The position numbers and the translations under genes are program-made. Shown piece by piece: positions 1 to 8,216 of a DNA stretch of 16,462 bases. The notes beneath the pieces are model-generated. The model had not been told where the DNA came from and searched no databases. It saw nothing but the letters and a program-made list of their open reading frames with translations. The stretch spans positions 1 through 16,462 of the forward strand of contig CAMDQV010000015.1 in NCBI GenBank assembly GCA_945906015.1, written 5' to 3'. Position 1 is the first letter of the stretch. Each line of letters opens with the position of its first letter. The DNA comes from Pedobacter schmidteae. GTDB lineage: Bacteria > Bacteroidota > Bacteroidia > Sphingobacteriales > Sphingobacteriaceae.

Positions 1-31
1 GACATTGTTTTAATTTTAAATATATAATTCG

Positions 32-61
32 CAAATGTACATAATTACATTGAAAACAAAA
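32..61 (-). promoter_or_regulatory. Predicted Bacteroidota-type promoter reading leftwards out of the window
   Basis: On the minus strand TTTTG (61-57) is followed after 17 nt by TACATTTG (39-32). This matches the Bacteroidota primary sigma factor pattern TTTG, 17-21 nt, TAnnTTTG. It points out of the left edge, so the gene it would serve is not visible. The region is very AT-rich, which raises the chance of a random match, but both elements and the spacing fit. Confidence 0.45.
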
Positions 62-330
62 ATAATTTAATGAAGTCAAAAATATATTAAATCAAACTTA
101 AAATAAGTGCCTCAATTACTTATTATGTAGTTATAGCTTTATTAATTTCCTTAATTTCTTTTTGTTATTTATTTTACGATAGAGGTAATTGGATGATTGA
201 TCTAGTTTTTTAGATATAGATGTATTACTATTTATGCTTGATTTTATAATACTATGAATAATTTTGTCTTATAATTAATATTATGTTAAATAGATATGTA
301 TATTTTAATTTATCTCAAAATATTATACAG
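62..330. other. AT-rich non-coding stretch without a recognisable gene
   Basis: There is no open reading frame of credible length or composition on either strand between the left-edge promoter candidate and the terminator of the gyrA-TPR operon. The DNA is dominated by A/T runs. One plus-strand promoter-like pair (TTG 238-240, 18 nt, TAATTTTG 259-266) points towards the terminator hairpin. No tRNA-like or riboswitch-like fold was recognised by eye. Confidence 0.6.
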
Positions 331-366
331 AAAAAAGGCTAAACAGGTATACCCTATTTAGCCTTT
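331..366 (-). terminator. Rho-independent terminator of the gyrA-TPR-TPR operon
   Basis: A perfect 10-bp inverted repeat (AAAGGCTAAA at 334-343, TTTAGCCTTT at 357-366) encloses a 13-nt loop. Read on the minus strand the stem is followed directly by more T residues, giving an unbroken T6 run. It lies about 21 nt past the stop codon of the last TPR gene. The loop holds an 8-nt palindrome, GGTATACC (346-353). On the plus strand no T-run follows the stem, so it acts mainly on leftward transcription. Confidence 0.87.
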
Positions 367-387
367 CAATAAAAAGATTATCCACGA

Positions 388-1566
388 CTATTTTAATGCT
401 TCAATCTTAGCAGTTAACTCATCTACCTTAGCCTGATTCTTTTTAATGATATAATAAGTTTTTAGATTATCAAGTGCAATACGTGATTTTGGATCTAAAA
501 CTGATGCTTTCTCTAGATAAGGCAATGCTTTCTCAAATTCAATACTAGCACTCTTAATCATAATATCATATTCCTTTTGCTGATTTTGAGGCAATTTATT
601 TGCATCATTGAACTGAACTATACCTTTATTCAACAATACTCCACCCACATTGATATAGGCATCTCCAAAGTTAGGATCTACCTGAATAGCTTGAAGATAT
701 GATTCTTCAGCTTTAAGATTTTCGCCTAAAGTACTATAAGCTATACCCAAATAATAAGGATAAAGTTTATTAGTAGGATTCTTTTTAGCCTGATCAGTAA
801 TTTTAGTAATAACTTCTTTTTGCTTACCTGACATTAAACTAAGTTCAATTTCTTGGGTAGCTAATTGGCTATCATTGTATTTTGCAGCACCTTCAGCAGC
901 GATACTAATTGCTTTAGCCGTATCACCTTCCATAGTATATAATCTGGAGAGATCAAGATAAATTTGAATATTAGCAGAAAAATTGGTTTTAATTAAACTC
1001 TCATACTGTTGAATTCCTCCTTTATAGTTTTTAGCATTTATAGCAGACAAACCAGCATAATAAGTAATGGTAGTATCACCTGGACGGAAGGCTAAAGCAT
1101 TAGTAAATGAAGAATAAGCATCTGCAAAATTATTAGTCTGATAGGCCTTTACACCTTGATTTAATTCATATTGGCTAAATAGTGTGCCATTCGCATTATC
1201 AAGATTAGCTTTGTTTTCACCTGCTTTATCTAATTCTACAGCCTTTTTATGAGCTAACTTAGCTTCTTCAATCAATGGCTTTGAAGTTGCTGGAACGGTA
1301 TCCATTAATGCCATTTCACCATAAATAAGAGCTTTATAAGTCCATGCTCCTGGATCTGCAATAGTTTTTGCATGTACTACTGCCTTATCTATCGAGGTTT
1401 TTGCCGTTTTCAGATTAGGAATTGCTAACAAGAGCGAGTTCGCATCCTTTAATCCAAGAAATTGTTCATAATTACTTTTAGCGCTCGCCACTTCTCCCTT
1501 TTGAGCAAAAGTTATTAAGGAAGATGCTGAAAATACAGCTGCTAAAATGAAAGATTTAATTTTCAT
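388..1566 (-). CDS. Secreted tetratricopeptide repeat (TPR) protein, last gene of the gyrA operon
   Basis: This 392-aa protein begins with a Sec signal peptide (residues 1-21, hydrophobic core ILAAVFSASSLITF, probable cleavage in TFA|QK, leaving an N-terminal Gln as is common in Bacteroidota). The rest is alpha-helical with TPR-like units at about residues 135-163, 167-195, 201-232, 268-300 and 338-360, the clearest being the one with AEESYLQAIQVDPNF. No enzyme domain is seen, so it is likely a periplasmic or outer-membrane-associated scaffold. It follows another secreted TPR gene by 6 nt, and that gene follows gyrA by 6 nt, so the three are probably co-transcribed up to the hairpin at 331-366. 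Its client is unknown. The TPR assignment is firm; the biological role is not. Confidence 0.88.
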   Translation of the reverse strand: MKIKSFILAAVFSASSLITFAQKGEVASAKSNYEQFLGLKDANSLLLAIPNLKTAKTSIDKAVVHAKTIADPGAWTYKALIYGEMALMDTVPATSKPLIEEAKLAHKKAVELDKAGENKANLDNANGTLFSQYELNQGVKAYQTNNFADAYSSFTNALAFRPGDTTITYYAGLSAINAKNYKGGIQQYESLIKTNFSANIQIYLDLSRLYTMEGDTAKAISIAAEGAAKYNDSQLATQEIELSLMSGKQKEVITKITDQAKKNPTNKLYPYYLGIAYSTLGENLKAEESYLQAIQVDPNFGDAYINVGGVLLNKGIVQFNDANKLPQNQQKEYDIMIKSASIEFEKALPYLEKASVLDPKSRIALDNLKTYYIIKKNQAKVDELTAKIEALK

Positions 1567-1572
1567 GTTATT

Positions 1573-2679
1573 CTAATTTAATTTGAGTTGGTTTATTCTG
1601 TTATTGATTTTTTGCAATTCTGTTATTTCTCCGGTATGCTTATAAAGTAATGATAAAGAAGTTAGTGATTTTAATTCATATGGATCAATTTCATTTGCTT
1701 TGGTCAGGTAATATTTTGCAACATACATTATTCCACTTTGCTTCTTATCTTTCAAATATGAATTTAAATAAAGTAATCCTAGCGCATAATTTGCTTCATA
1801 ATTGTTCGGATTAATATTAATAATGAATTTATAATATTCTTCTGCTTTGATAATATTACCTGACATCTCATAAGAAAACCCTGCCAAATAATTCAAATTA
1901 ATATTATTTTCATCTAATTTAAGCGCTTGACTCGTAAATTTTACAATTTCAGCATATTCACTCCTATTCAACAGAATATTTAAAAGTTTAAATAAAATAT
2001 CTCTGTTATTTGGAAAGGCATTGCTACCTGCACTTAAAATCCGAACTGTATTAGTTTCATCATTTAATGATTCATACAGATTTGCTGCAACCATAAAATA
2101 TTCTGGCCTTGGTCTACTTACAATTAATTTTTCATAATAACCTATTGATCTTTGAAAATAACCTAGTTCCTGACAAAGCAGAGCCAAATTGTGAGTTATA
2201 GAAATAGTTGTATTATCAATCGAATCAAGAATACTGAAGTACTTTAACGCATCCGTATATTTCCGGTTTTTGAATGAATTATTGGCTCTGAATAAATAAG
2301 CTTGTTTTAGCTGAGCTTCGATATAGGTAATACGATCACGGGAATCCTTTTCAAATTTAGTTCCATATACAAATTTCATTGAATACAAAACCTCTTCAAC
2401 CGGGTCTTTCTGATAAGTATACTTAAGCGTTGAATCTACCCTTGCAAGTGTAGAATAAACAAGACTTCTAATCAGATTATTTCTAAATGCAATTGAATCT
2501 GCCTTGGTTTTATAACCATTATCAATTAGTTTCCTGGCATCTTCAAGCTTTTTAATATCCTTGCTTGATGAATATTGAGCAAAACTATTCATGGCCTCTT
2601 TAGTAATAAGAGTCTGTGACCATGCTGGTGTATGGGACAAAAAGAAACTACTTATAAAAAGTATGAATACCTTATTCAT
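1573..2679 (-). CDS. Secreted TPR protein, middle gene of the gyrA operon
   Basis: This 368-aa protein carries a Sec signal peptide (about residues 1-21, hydrophobic core VFILFISSFFL, likely cleavage AWS|QT). Residues 30-130 are helical without clear repeats. From about 130 to the C-terminus there are repeated TPR-like helix pairs, near 130-155, 162-190, 195-225, 228-258, 262-292 and 295-335. The unit at 262-292 (with AGFSYEMSGNIIKAEEYY) is the most regular. It has no lipobox and no enzyme motif. It lies 6 nt after gyrA and 6 nt before a second secreted TPR gene; the two resemble each other in plan but are not obvious recent duplicates. A role in envelope protein assembly is only a guess. Confidence 0.86.
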   Translation of the reverse strand: MNKVFILFISSFFLSHTPAWSQTLITKEAMNSFAQYSSSKDIKKLEDARKLIDNGYKTKADSIAFRNNLIRSLVYSTLARVDSTLKYTYQKDPVEEVLYSMKFVYGTKFEKDSRDRITYIEAQLKQAYLFRANNSFKNRKYTDALKYFSILDSIDNTTISITHNLALLCQELGYFQRSIGYYEKLIVSRPRPEYFMVAANLYESLNDETNTVRILSAGSNAFPNNRDILFKLLNILLNRSEYAEIVKFTSQALKLDENNINLNYLAGFSYEMSGNIIKAEEYYKFIININPNNYEANYALGLLYLNSYLKDKKQSGIMYVAKYYLTKANEIDPYELKSLTSLSLLYKHTGEITELQKINNRINQLKLN

Positions 2680-2685
2680 AATAAA

Positions 2686-5232
2686 TTATTCAGTTTCAGG
2701 AGTCTGATCTTCAGTTTCAGTACCTTCTACAGCACCATCTTCAGTTATTTCCTCGTCTTCATCTTCGTGCTCAACTTTAGCAATAGATGCGATAGAATCA
2801 TCTCCTTTTAAAGTAATAAGCCTCACACCCTGAGTTGCTCTTCCCATTACTCGAAGATCACTCACTCCTATTCTGATCACAATACCTGATTTATTAATGA
2901 TCATAAGATCATCATTATCGGTTACATCCTTTATAGCAACAAGCTCACCGGTTTTATCAGTTACATTAATGGTTTTTACTCCTTTACCGCCCCTGTTAGT
3001 AACACGATAATCTTCGATATCAGTACGCTTACCATAACCATTCTCTGACACTACCAGAACGGTAACATCTGGATTATTGATAGCGATCATTCCAACTACT
3101 TCATCTTTTTCATTAGCTAATGTTACACCACGAACACCAGTTGCTGTCCGTCCCATTGGCCTTACTGTTGACTCATTAAAGCGAATTGCCCTGCCAGAAC
3201 GCAAAGCCATTACTATTTCACTCTGGCCATTGGTCATACAAGCTTCTAAAAGCTGGTCGCCTTCATTAATATTTATCGCGTTGATACCATTTGCTCTTGG
3301 TCGAGAATAAGCCTCCAATGAAGTCTTTTTAATAGTACCTTTTTTGGTACACATGATAATAAAGTTATTCTCAAGATATTCCTGATCTTTCAGGTTAACT
3401 ACTTTAATATATGCCTTGATATTTTCTTCTTTAGGGATATTGATCACGTTTTGTATTGCACGCCCTTTGCTGGTTCTGGTTCCTTCAGGAATTTCGAACA
3501 CTCTTAACCAGAAACATTTTCCTGTTTCAGTAAAGAAAAGCATATAATTATGATTAGTAGCAATAAGCATATGCTCTATAAAGTCCTTGTCTCTAGACTG
3601 AGAGCCCATAGAACCTTTTCCACCTCTGCCCTGCTTACGGTATTCAGTCAGAGCGGTACGTTTGATATATCCTTCATGAGAAATAGTAATTACAACCTCT
3701 TCATCAACAATAAAATCCTCCATACGCATATCTTCTGCAGAATGCGTAATAGATGTACGGCGTTCATCCCCAAATTTATCCCTTATTTCTGTGAGTTCAT
3801 CCTTTATGATCTGCATGCGAAGCACTTCATCTGCAAGAATTGAATTCAAATAATCAATGGTCTTCATTAATTCAGCATATTCTTCTTTGATCTTATCACG
3901 CTCAAGTCCAGTTAAACGGCGTAATGTCATGTCCAGAATTGCTCTAGCCTGTAGGTCAGAAAGGCTGAAACTATCCATTAATCCAACGCGGGCATCTTCA
4001 GGACTATTTGAAGCACGAATTAATTTTATAACCTCATCCAAATGATCCAGAGCAATTAATAAACCTTCTAGGATATGTGCTCTTTTTTCTGCCTCAGAAA
4101 GATCAAACTTTGTTCTTCGTATAACTACTTCATGGCGATGATCAACAAAGTGTCTGATCAGATCCTTTAGATTTAACATCATCGGGCGACCATTCACCAG
4201 GGCAATATTATTTACACTAAATGAGGTTTGAAGTGCGGTATATTTAAAAAGGTTGTTTAAGACTACTGAGGCATTCGCATCACGTTTAATCTCGTAAACA
4301 ATACGCATACCATCTCTATCTGACTCATCTCTTATCTCACTAATCCCTTCAATTTTTTTATCATTTACAAGACCTGCTGTTTGCTCGATCATATTAGCCT
4401 TGTTAACCTGATACGGAATTTCATTTACAATAATCCGTTCACGTTCTCCTTTATATAATTCGATTTCAGCTTTGGCACGCATAACAATTCTACCTCTACC
4501 TGTTTCAAATGCTTCCTGCACTCCAGTATATCCATAGATAATACCGCCAGTTGGAAAATCTGGCGCTTTTACATATTGCATCAGATCAGCTATTGTTACC
4601 TCATTATTTTCAATATAAGCAATGGTTGCATTGACCACTTCCGTCAAATTATGAGGTGGCATATTAGTAGCCATACCTACTGCAATACCAGAAGCTCCAT
4701 TTACAAGTAAATTTGGAATTCTAGATGGCAATACGGTTGGTTCCTCAAGAGTATCGTCAAAGTTTAATTGAAAATCAACAGTTTCCTTATTGATATCAGC
4801 AAGCATTTCTTCAGCAATTTTTTTCAAACGAGCCTCAGTATAACGCATTGCTGCCGGTGAATCACCATCAATAGAACCAAAGTTTCCCTGCCCATCAACC
4901 ATTGGATATCTTAAACTCCAATCCTGAGCCATACGAACCATGGCAAAATAAACTGAAGAGTCACCATGCGGATGATATTTACCTAATACATCACCAACTA
5001 TACGGGCAGATTTTTTGTGAGGTTTGGTACTGGTCACGCCAAGATCTAGCATACCGTATAATACTCTCCTGTGTACAGGCTTAAGTCCATCACGTACATC
5101 AGGTAAAGCACGAGAAACAATTACAGACATCGAATAATCGATGTAAGCAGATTTCATTTCCTCTTCAATATTTATTGGAATTATCCTATCGTTCTGTGGT
5201 ACTAGATTATCATTTTCTGTATCTTCAGCCAT
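2686..5232 (-). CDS. gyrA: DNA gyrase subunit A
   Basis: The 848-aa product is the breakage-reunion subunit of DNA gyrase, which with GyrB introduces negative supercoils using ATP. The N-terminal domain has the family opening (SRALPDVRDGLKPVHRRVLY, 40-59), the quinolone-determining region (YHPHGDSSVYFAM, 86-98) and the catalytic tyrosine Y131 in AAMRYTEARL. The GyrA box QGRGGKG is at 534-540, so this is gyrase rather than topoisomerase IV ParC. The C-terminal beta-pinwheel follows (about 510-818; further blade motifs include NRGGKG at 746-751), and the tail from about 820 is very acidic. S92 matches E. coli S83, and F96 lies where E. coli has D87. It heads a three-gene operon with two secreted TPR genes. 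A 207-bp gap upstream separates it from the photolyase gene; I found no convincing promoter there by eye. Confidence 0.98.
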   Translation of the reverse strand: MAEDTENDNLVPQNDRIIPINIEEEMKSAYIDYSMSVIVSRALPDVRDGLKPVHRRVLYGMLDLGVTSTKPHKKSARIVGDVLGKYHPHGDSSVYFAMVRMAQDWSLRYPMVDGQGNFGSIDGDSPAAMRYTEARLKKIAEEMLADINKETVDFQLNFDDTLEEPTVLPSRIPNLLVNGASGIAVGMATNMPPHNLTEVVNATIAYIENNEVTIADLMQYVKAPDFPTGGIIYGYTGVQEAFETGRGRIVMRAKAEIELYKGERERIIVNEIPYQVNKANMIEQTAGLVNDKKIEGISEIRDESDRDGMRIVYEIKRDANASVVLNNLFKYTALQTSFSVNNIALVNGRPMMLNLKDLIRHFVDHRHEVVIRRTKFDLSEAEKRAHILEGLLIALDHLDEVIKLIRASNSPEDARVGLMDSFSLSDLQARAILDMTLRRLTGLERDKIKEEYAELMKTIDYLNSILADEVLRMQIIKDELTEIRDKFGDERRTSITHSAEDMRMEDFIVDEEVVITISHEGYIKRTALTEYRKQGRGGKGSMGSQSRDKDFIEHMLIATNHNYMLFFTETGKCFWLRVFEIPEGTRTSKGRAIQNVINIPKEENIKAYIKVVNLKDQEYLENNFIIMCTKKGTIKKTSLEAYSRPRANGINAININEGDQLLEACMTNGQSEIVMALRSGRAIRFNESTVRPMGRTATGVRGVTLANEKDEVVGMIAINNPDVTVLVVSENGYGKRTDIEDYRVTNRGGKGVKTINVTDKTGELVAIKDVTDNDDLMIINKSGIVIRIGVSDLRVMGRATQGVRLITLKGDDSIASIAKVEHEDEDEEITEDGAVEGTETEDQTPETE

Positions 5233-5401
5233 ATTACACTTCAGTTCTGATTAATAATTTAAATTTTTAAACAAGTCAAATACTTGTAAAAAATAAATTC
5301 TATTTATTGATTACGAAGTTAATAATTTTCACGGTTTAAATGGGTTTTTTGGAAAAATAATCACATCTAAAACATGACAAAAAACCTATAGTAATGTCTC
5401 T

Positions 5402-5440
5402 AAAAAAATATTACAGAAAATGCAAAAAACATAGTGTAAT
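5402..5440 (-). terminator. Weak candidate terminator after the photolyase gene
   Basis: On the minus strand ATTACA (5440-5435, starting in the stop codon) can pair with TGTAAT (5415-5410) around a 19-nt loop, and a T7 run follows at 5408-5402. The stem is only 6 bp and AT-rich, so it would be weak. Its place, right at the end of the eight-gene cluster and before the gyrA leader, fits a terminator. Confidence 0.33.
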
Positions 5441-6741
5441 TATTCATTAACAGCTCTTTTATAAACTTCAAGAGCTCTTTTTCTACCAAATTCATGATCA
5501 ACTACAGGAAGCAAATAATCAACTCTAAAATCTTTGATCCAGGTTTTAATATATTTTAATTTAGGATCAAATTTGAGGGTTTGTGCAGTCGGATTAAAAA
5601 TTCTAAAATAAGGTGCTGAATCACAACCGCTTCCGGCAGCCCATTGCCAATTTCCGTTATTGGATGAAAGTTCATAATCTAAAAGTTTTTGAGCAAAATA
5701 AGCTTCACCCCAGCGCCAGTCGATCAATAGATGCTTACATAGAAATCCAGCAGTAATCATTCGTACTCGATTGTGCATTAATCCAGTTTCATTTAACTGA
5801 CGCATACCGGCATCAACTATAGGATAGCCCGTTTCACCCTTACACCAAGCCTCAAATTCCTTTTCGTTATTTCTCCACTGTATTTTATCGTATTTCTTTT
5901 TAAAACTTTCAGATACCACATTTGGAAAATGAAAAAGAATCATCATGAAAAACTCACGCCAAATTAATTCATTTAACCACTGCTCATTCCATTCTAAAGC
6001 TAGTTTAACAAGATGCCGGACACTTACAGTGCCAAACCGTAATTGAACACTAATTTGCGAGGTTCCTTCTACAGCTGGAAGATTACGGGTTTCTTGATAA
6101 TTCCTGATCCTTTCTTCTGTTATAATAGGTTCTGGTAAATCTAGACTTGTATTTTCAAACCCTATTTGATTCAGTGAGGGAATTGAAAATTCCTTGTATT
6201 TATAAAATGATGAAAAATGTAATTCAGAAGGAAAATTGTTTGGAGTTAGCTGATAAAACTTCTCTTTCCATTTTCTTGAATAAGGTGTAAAAATAGTATA
6301 AGGCGTACCATCTGATTTCATTACTTCCGATTTCTCAAACATCACCTGATCCTTGAATGTCTTAAAAGTGATATTTTTAGATTCTAATTGAGTTTTTATT
6401 GTCAAATCGCGATTGATGGCATATGGTTCATAATCATGATTTACATAAACCTCCCTAACTGAATACTCCTCAATGAGTTTATCAAATGCCATTTCGACCT
6501 TTTCATGAAGTACATAAATCGATGAACCATTTTGCTTTAAGACGTTATTTAATTGTTCTAAAGTTTGACGTATAAATTCAACTCTTTTGTCTTTTTTATC
6601 GGAAAGTTTATCGAGAATATCGGGGTCAAATATGAAGATCGGAAGAACTGGGTATTTACCCGTTAAGGCATTAAATAAGGCATTGTTATCAAACAATCTT
6701 AAATCACGTCTAAACCAGAATATGCAAACTTCTTTTTTCAT
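5440..6741 (-). CDS. phrB: Class I deoxyribodipyrimidine photolyase (photolyase/cryptochrome family)
   Basis: The 433-aa protein should split UV-induced cyclobutane pyrimidine dimers using blue light and FADH-. The N-terminal alpha/beta antenna domain starts with IFWFRRDLRLFDNNAL (7-22). The helical FAD domain has the FAD-binding segment around 226-243, NELIWREFF (257-265), TGYPIVDAGMRQLNETG (304-320), MHNRVRM (322-328), and NGNWQWAAG (362-370) to RIFNPTAQ (380-387). Aligned by eye to E. coli PhrB, the electron-transfer tryptophans W306, W359 and W382 correspond to W289, W342 and W365, and the dimer-contacting W277 and W384 to W261 and W367, so it looks catalytically complete. The E. coli TGW (W338) is TGL here (L321). 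It is the last gene of the carotenoid cluster, 23 nt after the SDR gene. A cryptochrome role is possible but less likely. The antenna cofactor cannot be told. Confidence 0.95.
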   Translation of the reverse strand: MKKEVCIFWFRRDLRLFDNNALFNALTGKYPVLPIFIFDPDILDKLSDKKDKRVEFIRQTLEQLNNVLKQNGSSIYVLHEKVEMAFDKLIEEYSVREVYVNHDYEPYAINRDLTIKTQLESKNITFKTFKDQVMFEKSEVMKSDGTPYTIFTPYSRKWKEKFYQLTPNNFPSELHFSSFYKYKEFSIPSLNQIGFENTSLDLPEPIITEERIRNYQETRNLPAVEGTSQISVQLRFGTVSVRHLVKLALEWNEQWLNELIWREFFMMILFHFPNVVSESFKKKYDKIQWRNNEKEFEAWCKGETGYPIVDAGMRQLNETGLMHNRVRMITAGFLCKHLLIDWRWGEAYFAQKLLDYELSSNNGNWQWAAGSGCDSAPYFRIFNPTAQTLKFDPKLKYIKTWIKDFRVDYLLPVVDHEFGRKRALEVYKRAVNE

Positions 6742-6764
6742 TAATTATAAAGATAAGGGTAGAA

Positions 6765-7694
6765 TTAATGTGAATAGATCTCTTTTAGAGCTTCATTGAG
6801 TCCGGCATACCTAAACTTAAAGCCAGAATTAATTAGCTTTTGAGATGTGGTATGGTTGCTTATTAATATGACATCACTCATTTCACCCAATACTGCCTTC
6901 AATATAAATTCAGGAACTTTTATAGGCCAAACAGGACGAAAAAGAGTTTTTGCTAAAATCTTTGTAAATTCAAGATTAGTTACTGGAATTGGGCTGCAGG
7001 CATTGTAAGTACCAACCAGTTCTGAATTTTCGATTGCTTTTTCAAATACAGCAAGGAGGTCTGTAACATGAATCCATGGCATCCATTGTTTTCCAGAGCC
7101 TAGTGGTGCTCCTAAAAACAAACTTACAGGTGTTTCAAGTTTAGCTAATGCCCCGCCTTGCTTTGAAAGAACCAAACCAATTCTAAACTTTACTAATCTA
7201 ACTCCAAATTTAAGTCCCTCATCAACGGCTTTCTCCCACTGTTGACAGCATTCAGCAAGAAAACCAGTTCCATTAGTGCTATTTTCGTTTAATATCTCAT
7301 CTGCGCGATCTCCGTAAAAACCTACTGCTGATGCAGATATAATTGTTTTAACAGGAGCTTTAGTCTCCTCTATTGCCTTATACAATAATCTTGTTGATAA
7401 AACTCTGCTATCAATTATTAGCTGCTTTCGACTTTTTGTCCATCTTGCATCTGCTATTCCCGCTCCAGCTAAATGGATGATCGTATCTACATCTTTTAAT
7501 GCGTTATTATCAATAGTTTGCTCTTCCGTATTCCATTTAAATGCCTTTACACCCTTTAATTTGTCTGGATTTCTAGAAAGAACAGAAACAAAATATCCTT
7601 TATCCTGAAGATTTTTGATCAGTTTTGCCCCAATTAAGCCACTTGCACCGGTTATCAAAATGTTTTTCTTTGGGGTTTGATCAGGGGGATTCAT
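6765..7694 (-). CDS. TIGR01777-family SDR protein (NAD-dependent epimerase/dehydratase-like, SDR39U1/YfcH type)
   Basis: The 309-aa protein is an atypical/extended short-chain dehydrogenase. The Rossmann motif TGASGLIG (15-22) binds NAD(P). Family signatures follow: HLAGAGIADARW (74-85), SASAVGFYGDR (120-130), RIGLVLSKQGGALAKL (171-186) and GSGKQWMPWIHVTDL (199-213), with a C-terminal DUF1731-like segment from about 250. The substrate of this family is unknown; some members have been called cell division inhibitors on weak grounds. It lies 49 nt after the SRPBCC gene and 23 nt before the photolyase gene. From memory, SDR and SRPBCC genes recur near photolyase and LitR/CarH-type regulators in other bacteria, which suggests a light-stress role. 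Family assignment is strong and function open. Confidence 0.9.
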   Translation of the reverse strand: MNPPDQTPKKNILITGASGLIGAKLIKNLQDKGYFVSVLSRNPDKLKGVKAFKWNTEEQTIDNNALKDVDTIIHLAGAGIADARWTKSRKQLIIDSRVLSTRLLYKAIEETKAPVKTIISASAVGFYGDRADEILNENSTNGTGFLAECCQQWEKAVDEGLKFGVRLVKFRIGLVLSKQGGALAKLETPVSLFLGAPLGSGKQWMPWIHVTDLLAVFEKAIENSELVGTYNACSPIPVTNLEFTKILAKTLFRPVWPIKVPEFILKAVLGEMSDVILISNHTTSQKLINSGFKFRYAGLNEALKEIYSH

Positions 7695-7743
7695 GAATTA
7701 TAATAAGATTAGTTCAATTAAATTTAAAAATTATAAGTCAGGC

Positions 7744-8211
7744 TTAAACTGCAGCCTTAAGGAAAATTCTATTTAGTGCCTGCTCTCTGAATTTAAATAT
7801 ACTTTCAACCTTCTTTTTAACAAAAACAGCATGAGCAATATCTCCAAGAATTCCGAGTGGAAGCTCGTATTTAACTTCATCTTTTATAAGAACACCATTA
7901 TCCATTTGGATAAACGAATGTGTGTGCTCCCAAATCTTATACGGTCCTTTTAATTGTCGGTCGGAAAAGAAATTAGGTTTATTTACCTTAAATATTTCTG
8001 TTTGCCACGGTAGTGGAATTCCCATAATTGGTTTAACACTATAATCTATTAACATCCCTTCAAAAACCTCCTGATCACCGAGATCTGTAAGTATTTTAAA
8101 ACTCATTTCAGGAGGCGTAATTTTTGATAGATTCTTAGCTGAAGAGAAAAAATCCCAAGCCTGTTCAATACTGATAGGTAATAAATGCTCGGTATTATAG
8201 TGATAAATCAT
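7744..8211 (-). CDS. SRPBCC (START/Bet v1-like) ligand-binding protein
   Basis: The 155-aa protein has no signal peptide and looks cytosolic. The N-terminal pattern (IEQAWDFFSSAKNLSKITPP, 15-34) and the later part (FFSDRQLKGPYKIWEHTHSF, 81-100) are typical of the SRPBCC helix-grip fold, which encloses a hydrophobic cavity. Members bind lipids, polyketides or other small hydrophobic molecules; no catalytic set can be named here. It begins 5 nt after idi and is followed by the SDR gene after 49 nt. Given its place in a carotenoid and photolyase operon, a hydrophobic isoprenoid-related ligand is possible, but that is inference. Confidence 0.88.
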   Translation of the reverse strand: MIYHYNTEHLLPISIEQAWDFFSSAKNLSKITPPEMSFKILTDLGDQEVFEGMLIDYSVKPIMGIPLPWQTEIFKVNKPNFFSDRQLKGPYKIWEHTHSFIQMDNGVLIKDEVKYELPLGILGDIAHAVFVKKKVESIFKFREQALNRIFLKAAV

Positions 8212-8216
8212 TGATG

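Noticed and set aside
3077..4045. Plus-strand open frames of 60-100 codons opposite gyrA (also 4902-5084)
   Set aside because: They lie antisense within a certain gene, match no family and have a composition expected from reverse reading of gyrA.
5233..5439. gyrA promoter (TAACTTCG on the minus strand, 5321-5314)
   Set aside because: One mismatch in the -7 element and no TTG at a suitable distance upstream, so it is not listed as a feature.
6587..6799. Plus-strand 70-codon frame across the photolyase-SDR junction
   Set aside because: Antisense to both genes, with no recognisable protein features.
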